Below, in pieces: positions 1 through 8,824 of a stretch of 64,000 bases of DNA. The notes beneath the pieces were generated by a model, which had not been told where the DNA came from, did not search any database, and saw only the letters and a list, made by a program, of their open reading frames with translations. The translations under genes and the position numbers were made by a program. The stretch lies in contig PLDA01000003.1 in the NCBI GenBank assembly GCA_003134965.1, positions 744,001 through 808,000 on the forward strand, read 5' to 3'. The DNA comes from Vulcanimicrobium winogradskyi (GTDB taxonomy: Bacteria; Vulcanimicrobiota; Vulcanimicrobiia; Vulcanimicrobiales; Vulcanimicrobiaceae). The first letter of the stretch is position 1, and each line of letters begins with the position of its first letter.

Positions 1-702
1 TGCTCGACGTTCGTCGTCGGCCACGTCACGAAGGACGGCGCGATCGCCGGACCGCGGTTGCTCGAGCACCTGGTCGACACCGTGCTCTACTTCGAGGGCG
101 ATCAGTCGGGCGAGTACCGCATCGTGCGCGCCTACAAGAACCGCTTCGGCGGGACCGACGAGATCTGCGTCTTCGCGATGGACGACCGCGGGCTGCACGA
201 GGTCGCCGACCCGTCGGCGCTCTTCCTGCAGGGGCGCGGGCTGCGGCCGAGCGGCTCGTGCGTCGTCCCGACGCTGGTCGGAACGCGCCCGGTGCTGGTC
301 GAGATCCAAGCACTGGTCGGCGAGGCCGCCTACGGAACGCCGCGCCGGCTCGCCGCCAACGTCGATGCGGCGCGGCTCGCGATGATCATCGCCATTCTCG
401 AGCGGCGCGCCGGTCTTCAGCTCGGCAGTCACGACGTGTACTGTTCGGTCGCCGGCGGCTTGCGTGTCGCGGAGACCGGCGCCGACCTCGGCATCGCGCT
501 TGCGATCGCGTCGGCGTTTCGCGACGTTCCGCTCGCCTCCGGCACGGTTGCATTCGGCGAGCTCGGCCTCTCCGGCGAAGTACGCGGCGTCTCGCAGCCC
601 GCACGACGCGCCGCCGAAGCGACGAAGCTCGGTTTCACGCGCCTGATCACCCCCGAAGGCGCGCGCGACCTCGCCGCCGCAATCCGTCTCGCGTTCGATT
701 GA
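1..702 (+). CDS. radA: DNA repair protein RadA, C-terminal part (5' end outside window)
   Basis: The frame is open from base 1, so the start lies upstream. The first residues (STFVVGHVTKDGAIAGP) match the end of the RecA-like ATPase core of RadA/Sms. The RadA-specific KNRFG motif follows near bases 132-146. The rest is the Lon-protease-like domain (LEIQALV, later GELGLSGEVRGV), which in RadA has a structural rather than proteolytic role. RadA is a DnaB-type helicase that helps branch migration in recombination. The N-terminal zinc finger and Walker A are not visible. It ends 8 bp before the next gene. Confidence 0.95.
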   Translation, partial: CSTFVVGHVTKDGAIAGPRLLEHLVDTVLYFEGDQSGEYRIVRAYKNRFGGTDEICVFAMDDRGLHEVADPSALFLQGRGLRPSGSCVVPTLVGTRPVLVEIQALVGEAAYGTPRRLAANVDAARLAMIIAILERRAGLQLGSHDVYCSVAGGLRVAETGADLGIALAIASAFRDVPLASGTVAFGELGLSGEVRGVSQPARRAAEATKLGFTRLITPEGARDLAAAIRLAFD

Positions 703-710
703 AGGACCGG

Positions 711-2570
711 ATGGCCGAACTCATCCCCCGCGACATGCTCTTCGGGAACCCCGAGAAAGCGGCACCGTTCATCTCGCCCGACGGGACGCGCATCGCGTAC
801 CTCGCACCGCACGAAGGGACCCTCTCGGTGTGGGTGCGCACGATCGGCCGCGAGGACGACCGCGTCGTCGCCAGCGATCCGGCGCGGCCGATTCGCACCG
901 CGTTCTGGACGCCGGACGGCACGCGCGTCCTCTACGTGCAGGACGCGGCCGGCAATGAGAACTTCCATCTGTTCGCAGCCGATCCCGGCGGAGCCGCAGC
1001 GCCGGTCGATCTGACGCCGTACGAGGGCTGTCTGGTCCTCGTGCAGTCGGTCAATCTCGATCGGCCCGAGGTAATCCTGATCTTGATGAACCGCCGCGAT
1101 CCGCAATTCTTCGACGTCTACCGGCTCGATCCGCGGACCGGCGAGACGACCCTCGATACGGAAAATCCCGGCGGCGTCTCGTCGTTTGCCGACGACGCGC
1201 AGATGGTCGTGCGGGTCGGCGTGATCCAGCACGCGGACGCGGCCTGCGAGATCGTCGTACGCGATGCGGCCGACGCGCCGTGGCGCACGCTGGCGCGCTT
1301 CGAGGCCGAGGACGGCACGCCGCAACTGGTCGGCTTCACGCCGGACGGGACCGCGCTGCTGGCGATCACGAGCGCGGATGCGAACGCCGCGCGGCTCGTC
1401 AGCTTCGATCTCGCGAGCGGCGAGCGAACCGTTGTCGCGGGCGACCCCGAGTACGACGTCTCTCACGTCGTCGTCTCGCCGCGGACGAAAGCACCGATCG
1501 CCGCGTCGATCATCCGCGAACGCGAGGCCTGGACCGTCCTCGATCCAGACTACGCCGCCGACTTCGCCGCGCTCGCGGCACAGGTGCCCGGAGATCTTGG
1601 GCTCGAGTCGACCGATCGCGACGACCGCATCTGGCTGGTCTCATCGACGATCGACACCGGCTCGCGGTCGTTCTGGACGTACGATCGGCGCACGCGCAGC
1701 GCCGAGAAGATATTCTCGATGCGCCCCGAGCTCGACCGCTACACGCTCGCGCCGATGACGCCGGTGAGCTATACGGCGCGCGACGGTCTGACGATCCACG
1801 GCTACGTGACGACGCCGGCGGGCGTTCCGGCTCGGGCTCTTCCGGCGGTGGTGCTGGTGCACGGTGGCCCGTGGGTGCGCGACAACTGGGGGTTCAACCC
1901 GTTCGTGCAGTGGCTGGCGAATCGCGGCTACGCCGTGCTGCAGCCGAACTTTCGCGGCTCGACCGGCTACGGCAAAGCGCACCTGAACGCCGGCGACCGC
2001 GAATGGGCAGGCGCGATGCACACCGACCTGCTCGACGCGAAGGACTGGCTGATTGCGCAGGGGATCGCCGATCCGGCGCGCGTCGGGATCGTCGGCGGCT
2101 CGTACGGCGGCTACGCGACGCTGGCGGCGCTGGCGTTCGCGCCCGATGCCTTCGCCTGCGGCGTCGACCTGGTCGGACCTTCCAACCTCAACACGCTGCT
2201 CTCGTCGATTCCGCCGTACTGGGAGTCGCTGCGCGCGACGTTCACGCGCCGGATGGGCGACTCGGAGGAGGTCCTCACCGCGCAGTCGCCGCTCTTCAAG
2301 GCCGACGCGATTCGCGTACCGCTGCTGATCGGCCAAGGCGCGAACGACCCGCGCGTGAAGATCGCCGAGTCCGATCAGATCGTCGCCGCGATGCGGCGCA
2401 ACGGGCAGCCCGTCACGTACGTCGTGTTCGACGACGAAGGGCACGGCTTCGCCCGGCCCGAGAACAACCAGCGCTTCAACGCGGCACTCGAAGCGTTTCT
2501 CGCGACCCACCTCGGTGGCCGCGCCGAGCCCGCCCACGCCGGCGAGTCGATCGACCCGCACCTCCGGTGA
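711..2570 (+). CDS. S9 family (prolyl oligopeptidase-type) serine peptidase
   Basis: About 619 residues. The N-terminal half looks like a beta-propeller (repeated ISPDGTRIAY / WTPDGTRVLY strands). The C-terminal half is an alpha/beta hydrolase. The nucleophile Ser is in GGSYGGYA (about residue 464), the oxyanion-side motif is VHGGPW, and the acid and base are in GANDPRVK (about 546) and DEGHGF (about 578). This triad is typical of acylaminoacyl peptidases, which act on short peptides. I chose the ATG at 711 because GAAGGA precedes it and it begins MAELIPRDMLFGNPEKAAP; the frame upstream overlaps radA. There is no signal peptide, so it is probably cytoplasmic. Confidence 0.93.
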   Translation: MAELIPRDMLFGNPEKAAPFISPDGTRIAYLAPHEGTLSVWVRTIGREDDRVVASDPARPIRTAFWTPDGTRVLYVQDAAGNENFHLFAADPGGAAAPVDLTPYEGCLVLVQSVNLDRPEVILILMNRRDPQFFDVYRLDPRTGETTLDTENPGGVSSFADDAQMVVRVGVIQHADAACEIVVRDAADAPWRTLARFEAEDGTPQLVGFTPDGTALLAITSADANAARLVSFDLASGERTVVAGDPEYDVSHVVVSPRTKAPIAASIIREREAWTVLDPDYAADFAALAAQVPGDLGLESTDRDDRIWLVSSTIDTGSRSFWTYDRRTRSAEKIFSMRPELDRYTLAPMTPVSYTARDGLTIHGYVTTPAGVPARALPAVVLVHGGPWVRDNWGFNPFVQWLANRGYAVLQPNFRGSTGYGKAHLNAGDREWAGAMHTDLLDAKDWLIAQGIADPARVGIVGGSYGGYATLAALAFAPDAFACGVDLVGPSNLNTLLSSIPPYWESLRATFTRRMGDSEEVLTAQSPLFKADAIRVPLLIGQGANDPRVKIAESDQIVAAMRRNGQPVTYVVFDDEGHGFARPENNQRFNAALEAFLATHLGGRAEPAHAGESIDPHLR

Positions 2571-3439
2571 GCGGTTCGTACGAGTTCGAGATCGTGCCGA
2601 ACGTCAGCGAGGGGCGCGATCGGAGCGTGATCGATGCGTGCGTCGCGGCGATGGAGACGGAAGGCGCGCAGGTCGTGCACCGCATGAGCGATCCGGTTCA
2701 CCACCGCAGCGTGATCACCGCGATCGGGCGCGCGTCGCAGGTCGTCGCGGCTTCCGTTGCGCTGGCGCGCGTTGCGCACGCGCGCATCGATCTGCGACGC
2801 CATCGCGGCGCGCACCCGCGGATCGGCGCACTCGACGTGCTGCCGTTCGTCCCGCTCGGCGCGGCGACGCTCGATGAGGCAGTCTCGCTGGCGCACCGCG
2901 CGGCGGCCCGCATCTGGCGCGAGCTTGGCATCCCATCGTATCTCTACGGCGCGGCGGCGAGCGCGCCGCACCGCGCACACCTGGCCGAGCTCCGCCGCGG
3001 CGGATTCGAAGGACTCGCCGATCGGTTAGCCGCCGGCCCGGACTGGCGATTCGACTACGGCGACGCGACACACGCATCGGCCGGCGCGATCGCGATCGGT
3101 GCCCGGCCGTTCCTGATCGCGTACAACGTCGAGCTGGCGAGCGACGACCTCGCACTGGCGAAGGGGATCGCCCGGACGCTGAGAGCGTCAAACGGCGGTC
3201 TGCGCTCGCTGAAGTGTCTGGGACTGCGCCTGGGCGCCGGCCGCGTCCAAGTCTCGTGCAACCTGACCGACGTCGATGCGGTGCCGCTCTATCGCGTCAC
3301 CGAGCTGATTCGGCGTGCGGCCGCGCGCCGGGGCGTCGCGGTCGCCCGCAGCGAGCTGATCGGCCTGGCGCCACGTCGCACGGTCGAGCGGACCGCGAGA
3401 GCGTACGCCGCGGCGGAACGATCCCCGTATCCGTCGTAG
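2567..3439 (+). CDS. ftcD: Glutamate formimidoyltransferase
   Basis: A 290-residue protein starting with GTG inside the stop of the peptidase gene (GTGA, 4 bp overlap), so the two are translationally coupled. The N-terminus IVPNVSEGRD and the following HHRSVIT and LRRHRGAHPRIGALDVLPFVPL segments are characteristic of the formiminotransferase N-terminal domain. The enzyme moves the formimino group of N-formimino-L-glutamate to tetrahydrofolate in histidine degradation. The length fits the stand-alone bacterial form without the cyclodeaminase domain. No other hut gene is nearby. Confidence 0.93.
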   Translation: MSGSYEFEIVPNVSEGRDRSVIDACVAAMETEGAQVVHRMSDPVHHRSVITAIGRASQVVAASVALARVAHARIDLRRHRGAHPRIGALDVLPFVPLGAATLDEAVSLAHRAAARIWRELGIPSYLYGAAASAPHRAHLAELRRGGFEGLADRLAAGPDWRFDYGDATHASAGAIAIGARPFLIAYNVELASDDLALAKGIARTLRASNGGLRSLKCLGLRLGAGRVQVSCNLTDVDAVPLYRVTELIRRAAARRGVAVARSELIGLAPRRTVERTARAYAAAERSPYPS

Positions 3440-3447
3440 GAAGCCGG

Positions 3448-6147
3448 ATGCTCGTTCGCCGACTCGCCGCCGCGTTCGCCACAGTTGCGCTGCTGTGCTC
3501 GCCGGTCATGCCGCTCGCCGTGGAGGCGGCACAGGCGCCGCAGAGCGCCACGCCCGCCCCGCAATCGCGCACGCTCGCCAACGGTCTAAAGGTCGTCGTG
3601 ATCGAGGACCACGCCGCGCCGGTCGCTCAGATCCACATGTGGTACCGGTTCGGCGCGCTCGACGAGACGCCGGGCAAGACCGGACTCGCGCACGCGCTCG
3701 AGCACATGATGTTCCGCGGTACGCACGACTTCTCGGCCGCCGGCCTCGACGACATGACGGCGCGGCTCGGCGGCGAGGTGAACGCCGAGACAGAGAACGA
3801 GATGACCCATTTCTACTTCGTCGTGCCGGCCGACCGCGTCGATGTGATCGTGCACCTCGAAGCCGACCGGATGCGGAGGCTCAAGCTCGATCCGGCGGAC
3901 TGGAATCTCGAACGCGGCGCCGTGCTCGAAGAGTACGCCGAGAAGCACAGCAACCCGGTCAGCTCGTTCATCTACGACGTCAACCAGCGCGTCTACCCGA
4001 ACTCGCGGCTCGGCTCGACCTCGCTTGGCGCCAAGGCCGACATCGAGCGGGCGACCGTCGTCGACCTGCGGCGCTACTACGACGCCTGGTACCGGCCGAA
4101 CAACGCGACCCTCACCGTGACCGGCGACGTCCACGCCGCCGAGGTGTTCGCGGCCGCGCAGCGCTGGTTCGGACCGATCGCGGCCGCAAAGCTGCCGGCG
4201 CGGCGCCAGTACGCCCTGCACCCGGCGACCGGCGCGACGTATACGGACCGTTCGAACTATCCGTACACGATCGTCGACGAGGCCTACGCCGCGCCCGGCA
4301 ACGCGAAGCCGTACGAGCACGATCAAGTCCGCAACGACGTCGCCCTGGGCGCAATGTTCAACCCGCGCGGCGCGTTCCGCGCGCTGGTCGAGCGCGGCCT
4401 GGTGCTGGCGTACAACCCGACACCCCTCGAGGACCGGCGCGCGTCGGTCGTTCACGTCATGCTGATCGTCGCGCCGGGTCACACGCCGGGCGAGGTCCGC
4501 GCCGCTTACGAGAAGATCATGGCGGACGTCCTCGCCAAAGGGCTCGACGAAGACCTGTTCGACGCCTCGAAACGCTCGCAGCTCGCGTCGATGACGTACG
4601 CGCGTGACTCGATCGTCGGACTCGGAGACGCCGTCGGCGCGAACATGGTCTTCCCCGGCGACACCGATCCCGCCGAGTTCGACGCGCTCTACGGCGCGAT
4701 CACGCGCGCCGAGTCGACCGCGGTGGCGCGGCGCGTCTACGCAAAGGCGAGCGTCGTCGCCGTACTGCAGCCGGGTCAGTCGAGTCCCGAGAACGCGAAA
4801 CCCGCGGCCAACGTCACCTCGTCGGTCAGCGACAACTTCGGCGACCGCACCTCCAACGGGCCGCTGGTGCAGCCCGACTGGATGAAGGCCGCGCTCGCCA
4901 AGCCGCTCGCGCTGCACAGCGCGGTCGATCCCGTCGTCACGACGCTGCCGAACGGCTTGCGGCTGCTCGTGCAGCGCGTCGCGACGAATCCGACCGTCTT
5001 CATCGACGGGCTGGTGCGCACGTCGCCGAGCTTCGACCCGAACGGGAAGGAAGGCCTGGGCGAAGTCACCTCGGCGCTGATGGATTGGGGCAGCGCGAAG
5101 TACGACTACGACGCGCAGCGCAAACTCGCCGACGACCGCGCCGCGGAGATCTCGTTCGGGATGTCGTTCGCGGCGCACGGGCGGGCACGCGACTTCTCGC
5201 CGCTGCTCGCCGCGCTCGCCGACGACGTACGCCGTCCGCTCCTGCCGAGCGACAAGTTCGATCTGGTGCGCTCGCAGCTCTCGGCCTTCGCCGGGCGGCG
5301 TGCGCTGCAGGCCGGGTTCGAAGCGCAGCGGCTCTTCGACGCAGCGCTCTACCCGGCCGGCGATCCGGCGCTGCGCGTCGCGTCGGAGCGCTCGATCGCC
5401 TCCGTGACGCTCGCCGACGTGAAGGCCTATCACGCGCAGTACGTGCGGCCCGATCTCATTACGCTGGTCGTCGTCGGCGACGTCGATCCGGCGCAGGTCG
5501 CGCAGGAGGTGCAGCGCGCCTTCGGCGACTGGACGGCGACCGGACCGAAACCCGATCCGCACCTCCCGCCGATCCCGCTGCCCTTCCCCCAGACGCGCAA
5601 CGTCATGACGGCCTCTCAGGACGTCACCGTGCAGCTCGGCGCTCCGACGCTGTCGCGCACGTCGGCCGACTACGATTCGCTGACGCTGGCCAACGCGATC
5701 TACGGCGGGAGCGGCTCGATGGAGTCGCGGCTCTTCCGCGAGGTGCGCGAGAAGCGCGGACTCGTCTACGGCGCGTCGAGCGCTCTGGCGGCGAACCGCG
5801 ACCGCGGGACCTTCACCATCTCGTTCAGCGCGGTGCCCTCGAAGATCGACGCGGCGGAGGCGCTCGTGCGCGCCGAGCTCAAGCGGATGCAGACCGACGA
5901 GGTGAGCGCCGACGAGCTCGCGCGCGCCAAAACCCGCCTCGTCGCGACGCAGCTGAACGCCGAGCAGGCGACGGCATCGATCGCCGGCGACCTGCTCCGC
6001 ATCGGGCTCGACGAACTGCCGACGTCGTACTACGCAACCCTGGCGGAGCGCTACGCTTCGATCACCGCTGCCGACGTGCGCCGCGCCGCGCAAACCTGGT
6101 TCCATCCCGACAACCTGGTCGAAGTCAGAATCGGTCCGCCGGCATGA
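3448..6147 (+). CDS. Secreted M16 zinc metallopeptidase, two-domain
   Basis: 899 residues starting at ATG 3448, with a clear Sec signal peptide (RRLAAAFATVALLCSPVMPL, cleavage near AVEAAQA). The first M16 domain has the inverted zinc motif HALEH (HxxEH) with the downstream glutamates typical of pitrilysins. The second domain, from about residue 490, keeps the fold (GKEGLGEVTSALMDWG) but has lost HxxEH, so it is the usual inactive clamp half. The C-terminal EVREKRGLVYGASS is a standard M16 signature. It probably acts in the periplasm on short or unfolded peptides. It lies 8 bp after ftcD on the same strand. Confidence 0.93.
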   Translation: MLVRRLAAAFATVALLCSPVMPLAVEAAQAPQSATPAPQSRTLANGLKVVVIEDHAAPVAQIHMWYRFGALDETPGKTGLAHALEHMMFRGTHDFSAAGLDDMTARLGGEVNAETENEMTHFYFVVPADRVDVIVHLEADRMRRLKLDPADWNLERGAVLEEYAEKHSNPVSSFIYDVNQRVYPNSRLGSTSLGAKADIERATVVDLRRYYDAWYRPNNATLTVTGDVHAAEVFAAAQRWFGPIAAAKLPARRQYALHPATGATYTDRSNYPYTIVDEAYAAPGNAKPYEHDQVRNDVALGAMFNPRGAFRALVERGLVLAYNPTPLEDRRASVVHVMLIVAPGHTPGEVRAAYEKIMADVLAKGLDEDLFDASKRSQLASMTYARDSIVGLGDAVGANMVFPGDTDPAEFDALYGAITRAESTAVARRVYAKASVVAVLQPGQSSPENAKPAANVTSSVSDNFGDRTSNGPLVQPDWMKAALAKPLALHSAVDPVVTTLPNGLRLLVQRVATNPTVFIDGLVRTSPSFDPNGKEGLGEVTSALMDWGSAKYDYDAQRKLADDRAAEISFGMSFAAHGRARDFSPLLAALADDVRRPLLPSDKFDLVRSQLSAFAGRRALQAGFEAQRLFDAALYPAGDPALRVASERSIASVTLADVKAYHAQYVRPDLITLVVVGDVDPAQVAQEVQRAFGDWTATGPKPDPHLPPIPLPFPQTRNVMTASQDVTVQLGAPTLSRTSADYDSLTLANAIYGGSGSMESRLFREVREKRGLVYGASSALAANRDRGTFTISFSAVPSKIDAAEALVRAELKRMQTDEVSADELARAKTRLVATQLNAEQATASIAGDLLRIGLDELPTSYYATLAERYASITAADVRRAAQTWFHPDNLVEVRIGPPA

Positions 6148-6451
6148 CACCGCCCGCGCCCGAAGTTCACCGCGCTGGTGCGGGGCCCGCTGCCGAGCAA
6201 CACCGGCGACGGCGGCGCGAGCTACACGTTCGACTACCCGGGGCCTTACCTACGCCGTCAACACCGTGCAGTGGTACGCAAACTACCTGAACGACGCGCT
6301 CGGATACTCGATCACCGACATCGGCTACGACGGCGGCTGCTACGACGGAGAGAGCGGCGGATCTGGTCCGGATCTCAACGAGACGTATCCGCTCGGCACG
6401 ATCCACTTCTGCCGCCCGGCGCCTGCGGCGGCGGCCGACCTGCCCGGTTAG
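6148..6451 (+). pseudogene. Frame-broken remnant of an unidentified gene
   Basis: Downstream of the M16 stop, frame 1 reads KFTALVRGPLPSNTGDGG and ASYTFDYPG. At about 6242-6248 the sensible reading moves to frame 2, which continues TYAVNTVQWYANYL, NDALGYSITDIGYDGGCYD and LGTIHFCRPA to a TAG at 6449-6451. Neither half has a convincing start or RBS. I read it as the C-terminal part of a decayed gene (or one assembly indel) squeezed between the M16 gene and the convergent GntR gene, whose stop it overlaps. The family is unknown to me. Confidence 0.5.
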
Positions 6452-6834
6452 GGCTCGGTCAGGAGTCTGCGGAGCGCCGCGCCGATCTCGGTGCGCGTGT
6501 AACCGCGCTCCGACAACGACCCGATGAACCGGTCGGCGGCTTCCCGGAGAGCCTGGCCGCGCGCGCGGGTCGCGATCGTGCGGCTGCGCTCGGTCACGCG
6601 CGAGCCGCGCCGCCCGTCCGAGACGATGAGACCTTCTCCTTGTAAATCGGCATAGGCGCGCGCGACCGTATTCGGCGCGACGCCGAGGTCGGCCGCAAGC
6701 TGACGCACCGTCGGAAGCGTATCGCCCGGCTCGAGCGCGCGGCGCTCGATCGCGACGCGCAGCTGCTCGAAGATCTGCTGATACGGCGGCGTCTCGGCAT
6801 CCGGGTCGACGGTGACGTACGGTTCACCGCGCAT
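6448..6834 (-). CDS. GntR-family transcriptional regulator, YtrA-like
   Basis: 128 residues: a GntR winged helix (PYQQIFEQLRVAIERRALEPGDTL, read in parts, then TVRQLAADLGVAPNTVARAY and GLIVSDGRRGSRV) with only a short helical tail (ALREAADRFIGSLSERGYT). This architecture is typical of YtrA-type regulators, which control adjacent transporter or membrane genes. The ATG at 6834 lies inside the 3' end of the upstream membrane gene (11 bp overlap), so the two form one coupled transcript. The palindrome at 7675-7701 in front of that gene is the obvious candidate operator for autoregulation. Confidence 0.9.
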   Translation of the reverse strand: MRGEPYVTVDPDAETPPYQQIFEQLRVAIERRALEPGDTLPTVRQLAADLGVAPNTVARAYADLQGEGLIVSDGRRGSRVTERSRTIATRARGQALREAADRFIGSLSERGYTRTEIGAALRRLLTEP

Positions 6835-7639
6835 CGCCGGCCCACGCTCGAAGCTCGTCGGGGCTCGGACCGCGCGGCCCGAACCCACCCGACAAGAACG
6901 GAATGACGCAGCTCGCAACGGCGGTGAAGCAGAACGCGGAAAGCCGCCACGGGGATGCGTACATCGCTGCAAGGTGCAGCGTGAAGAAGAAAACGCTGGG
7001 CGTCGTCGCGAGCTGAAGCATGGCGGCGACGCGCTGATGCCGCAGGCGGTCATCGACGAACGACTCGACGGCGACGTCGTCACCGCGTACGAGGGCCGGC
7101 AGACCGGCGATCATCCAGGCGAGCACGACGATCGACAGTGAGGCGGCCGCCGTTACCGTCGCGGCGAAGGGCGACACGTCGAGGAAGAACAACGGACAGA
7201 GCACGGAGGCCGTTACCGTCGCGAACAACGACCTCGGAACGACGCTGGAGCGGATCCGCGCTTTCAGCGACGCGGCGCGCGGTCCGCGAGCCTTTCGCAA
7301 GCGGGAGTACGCTGCGGCGAGGAAGGCGGCCGACGCGAGGGTGACCACCGCGACGAGCAGGTCGATCGCGACGCGGTTGTTGGCGGCCACCGCCGCGGCC
7401 GCCAGCGAAAGAATCCCGAGCGCACGCCCGAGCCACGTCGGCGCGCCCTCGAGGCGCTCCCGCAATGCGAGGGCCCGATCCAAACGGGCTCGATCCGCGA
7501 CCTGCACCTTCGCAAACCCGTCCCGGATCCACGACGATCCCGCAGGCCTGCACAGCGACCAGATGCCGAAGACGGTCCACAGCCCGACGAGGAACCACCG
7601 CTGCACGTTCAGGATCGTCGCGAGGTAGTCGCTTTCCAT
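6824..7639 (-). CDS. Polytopic membrane protein of the GntR operon, function unknown
   Basis: 271 residues with about six hydrophobic segments (for example FLVGLWTVFGIWSL, LGILSLAAAAVAA, LLVAVVTLASAAFLAAAY, LFATVTASVLCPLFFLDV, LSIVVLAWMIAGLPAL, FCFTAVASCVIPFL). I cannot assign a family. A membrane protein translationally coupled to a YtrA-type GntR regulator resembles the DUF1648/SdpI-like and ABC membrane components controlled that way, but no ATPase accompanies it. The ATG at 7639 is preceded by AAAGGCG, with a promoter and palindrome just upstream. Confidence 0.8.
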   Translation of the reverse strand: MESDYLATILNVQRWFLVGLWTVFGIWSLCRPAGSSWIRDGFAKVQVADRARLDRALALRERLEGAPTWLGRALGILSLAAAAVAANNRVAIDLLVAVVTLASAAFLAAAYSRLRKARGPRAASLKARIRSSVVPRSLFATVTASVLCPLFFLDVSPFAATVTAAASLSIVVLAWMIAGLPALVRGDDVAVESFVDDRLRHQRVAAMLQLATTPSVFFFTLHLAAMYASPWRLSAFCFTAVASCVIPFLSGGFGPRGPSPDELRAWAGDAR

Positions 7640-7656
7640 CGCCTTTGTACCAGGGA

Positions 7657-7701
7657 CCCTATCACAAAGCGTTTGTTTGTGTCAAATGGCATGACACAAA
7701 C
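7657..7701 (-). promoter_or_regulatory. Promoter with embedded 10-bp inverted-repeat operator
   Basis: GTTTGTGTCA (7675-7684) and TGACACAAAC (7692-7701) are perfect inverted repeats separated by 7 bp. On the minus strand the inner arm contains a consensus -35, TTGACA (7685-7680), followed 17 bp later by a weak -10, ATAGGG (7662-7657). The ATG of the membrane gene is at 7639. No T-run follows, so a terminator for the upstream aminotransferase gene is less likely. The best inference is an operator bound by the GntR regulator encoded in the same operon. Confidence 0.65.
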
Positions 7702-7707
7702 GACGCG

Positions 7708-8823
7708 CTACAGCGCTACGATGCGCCGGAGACCTTCTTCGAAGTCCCCGATCGGCGCAACCCAGCTGAGGCGCAGCCAGCCTTCGAGGTTGTCACCGAA
7801 GATGCGGCCGGGGATCGCGACCACGCCGCGGTTCTCGACGAGGTCGAGCGCCGCCGCGAGCGAGTCGTTTCCGCGCGGCAGCTTCACGCAGGCGTAGAAC
7901 GCGCCGTCGACCGGGACGTAGCGCAAACCGCTGGCGTCGAGCGCGGCGGTGACGCGGGCGTGCTGCTCTCGGTACCAGGCCGCCTGTTCCGTCAGCGCTC
8001 CCGGCTCACCGAAGATCTCGAACGCGACGCGCTGGCCGAACGCGCTCGCCGTCGACGTCACCCACGCATGCGTCTTGTTCAGCGCCTCGATCGCGCCGTC
8101 GGGGGCGATCAGCCAGCCGATCCGCATCCCGGTCAGCGCGTTCGACTTCGAGATCGAGTTCGCGACGACCGTGTACGGATAGTGCCGCGCGACGTAGCCA
8201 GGATCGTCGACGTAGGTGAGCTCGCGATAGATCTCGTCCTGCAGCACCCACACCGGCGGTCCGCCCCGCGCGAGCAATCCATCGGCCAGACGGCGCGCGT
8301 CCGCCGCGCGGATGACGCGTCCCGTCGGGTTCGCCGGCGAAGCGATCACGATCGCGCGCGTCGCGCGATCGACCGCGTCGAGGATCACGTCGACGTCGTA
8401 GCGGAAGTCTTCGTCTGCGCGCATGTGGACGCGCCGGCACGACACGCCCTCGAGCTGCGCCATCTTCGCGTACGCAGGGAATGCGGGGTCGGCGACCAGC
8501 AGTTCGTCCTTCGCCGGGTCGAGCAGGGTCTTGATCGCGATGTACACCGCCTCTTGCGAGCCGGTCGTCACGCAGACGTGCCGGGCCTCGGACATCGCCG
8601 GGTACGCGTAATGCGCCGCGATGCGCTCGCGCAGACCCGCATCGCCGGCGTTCACCGTGTACTTCACGCCGTGCTCGGCCGCCCAGCGCGCCGCCGCCTC
8701 GATGAAGCGCTGCTGCGGGAACAGCGTCGGTTCGCCCAGCCCGAGATCGATCGCGCCGGGCTTCTTCTTCGCCGCGATCTGCCGGATGACCGACGGCTCG
8801 ATCGCGTCGACCCGAGGATTCAC
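7708..8823 (-). CDS. Class I/II PLP aminotransferase, probable succinyl-DAP aminotransferase (DapC-like)
   Basis: 371 residues, fold type I. Visible motifs are GLGEPTLFPQ, TTGSQEAVY, the PLP-pocket ASPANPTGRV, the Asp/Tyr stretch VLQDEIYREL, the Schiff-base lysine in SISKSNALTGMR and the C-terminal arginine in LRLSWV. It starts with GTG one base after the dapD stop. That tight coupling makes N-succinyl-LL-2,6-diaminopimelate aminotransferase the most likely role, completing the step after DapD in lysine and peptidoglycan synthesis. The family alone would also allow an aspartate or aromatic aminotransferase. Confidence 0.85.
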   Translation of the reverse strand: MNPRVDAIEPSVIRQIAAKKKPGAIDLGLGEPTLFPQQRFIEAAARWAAEHGVKYTVNAGDAGLRERIAAHYAYPAMSEARHVCVTTGSQEAVYIAIKTLLDPAKDELLVADPAFPAYAKMAQLEGVSCRRVHMRADEDFRYDVDVILDAVDRATRAIVIASPANPTGRVIRAADARRLADGLLARGGPPVWVLQDEIYRELTYVDDPGYVARHYPYTVVANSISKSNALTGMRIGWLIAPDGAIEALNKTHAWVTSTASAFGQRVAFEIFGEPGALTEQAAWYREQHARVTAALDASGLRYVPVDGAFYACVKLPRGNDSLAAALDLVENRGVVAIPGRIFGDNLEGWLRLSWVAPIGDFEEGLRRIVAL

Positions 8824-8824
8824 G

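Noticed and set aside
258..710. N-terminal extension of the S9 peptidase
   Set aside because: The upstream frame overlaps the conserved RadA C-terminus, is Arg-rich, and the ATG at 711 has an RBS and a family-like start.
3586..6150. Very long open frame antisense to the M16 gene (and similar ones opposite tkt, tal-pgi, biotin carboxylase)
   Set aside because: Arg/Val/Asp-rich shadow translations typical of high-GC DNA. The plus-strand frames carry clear family motifs and signal peptides.
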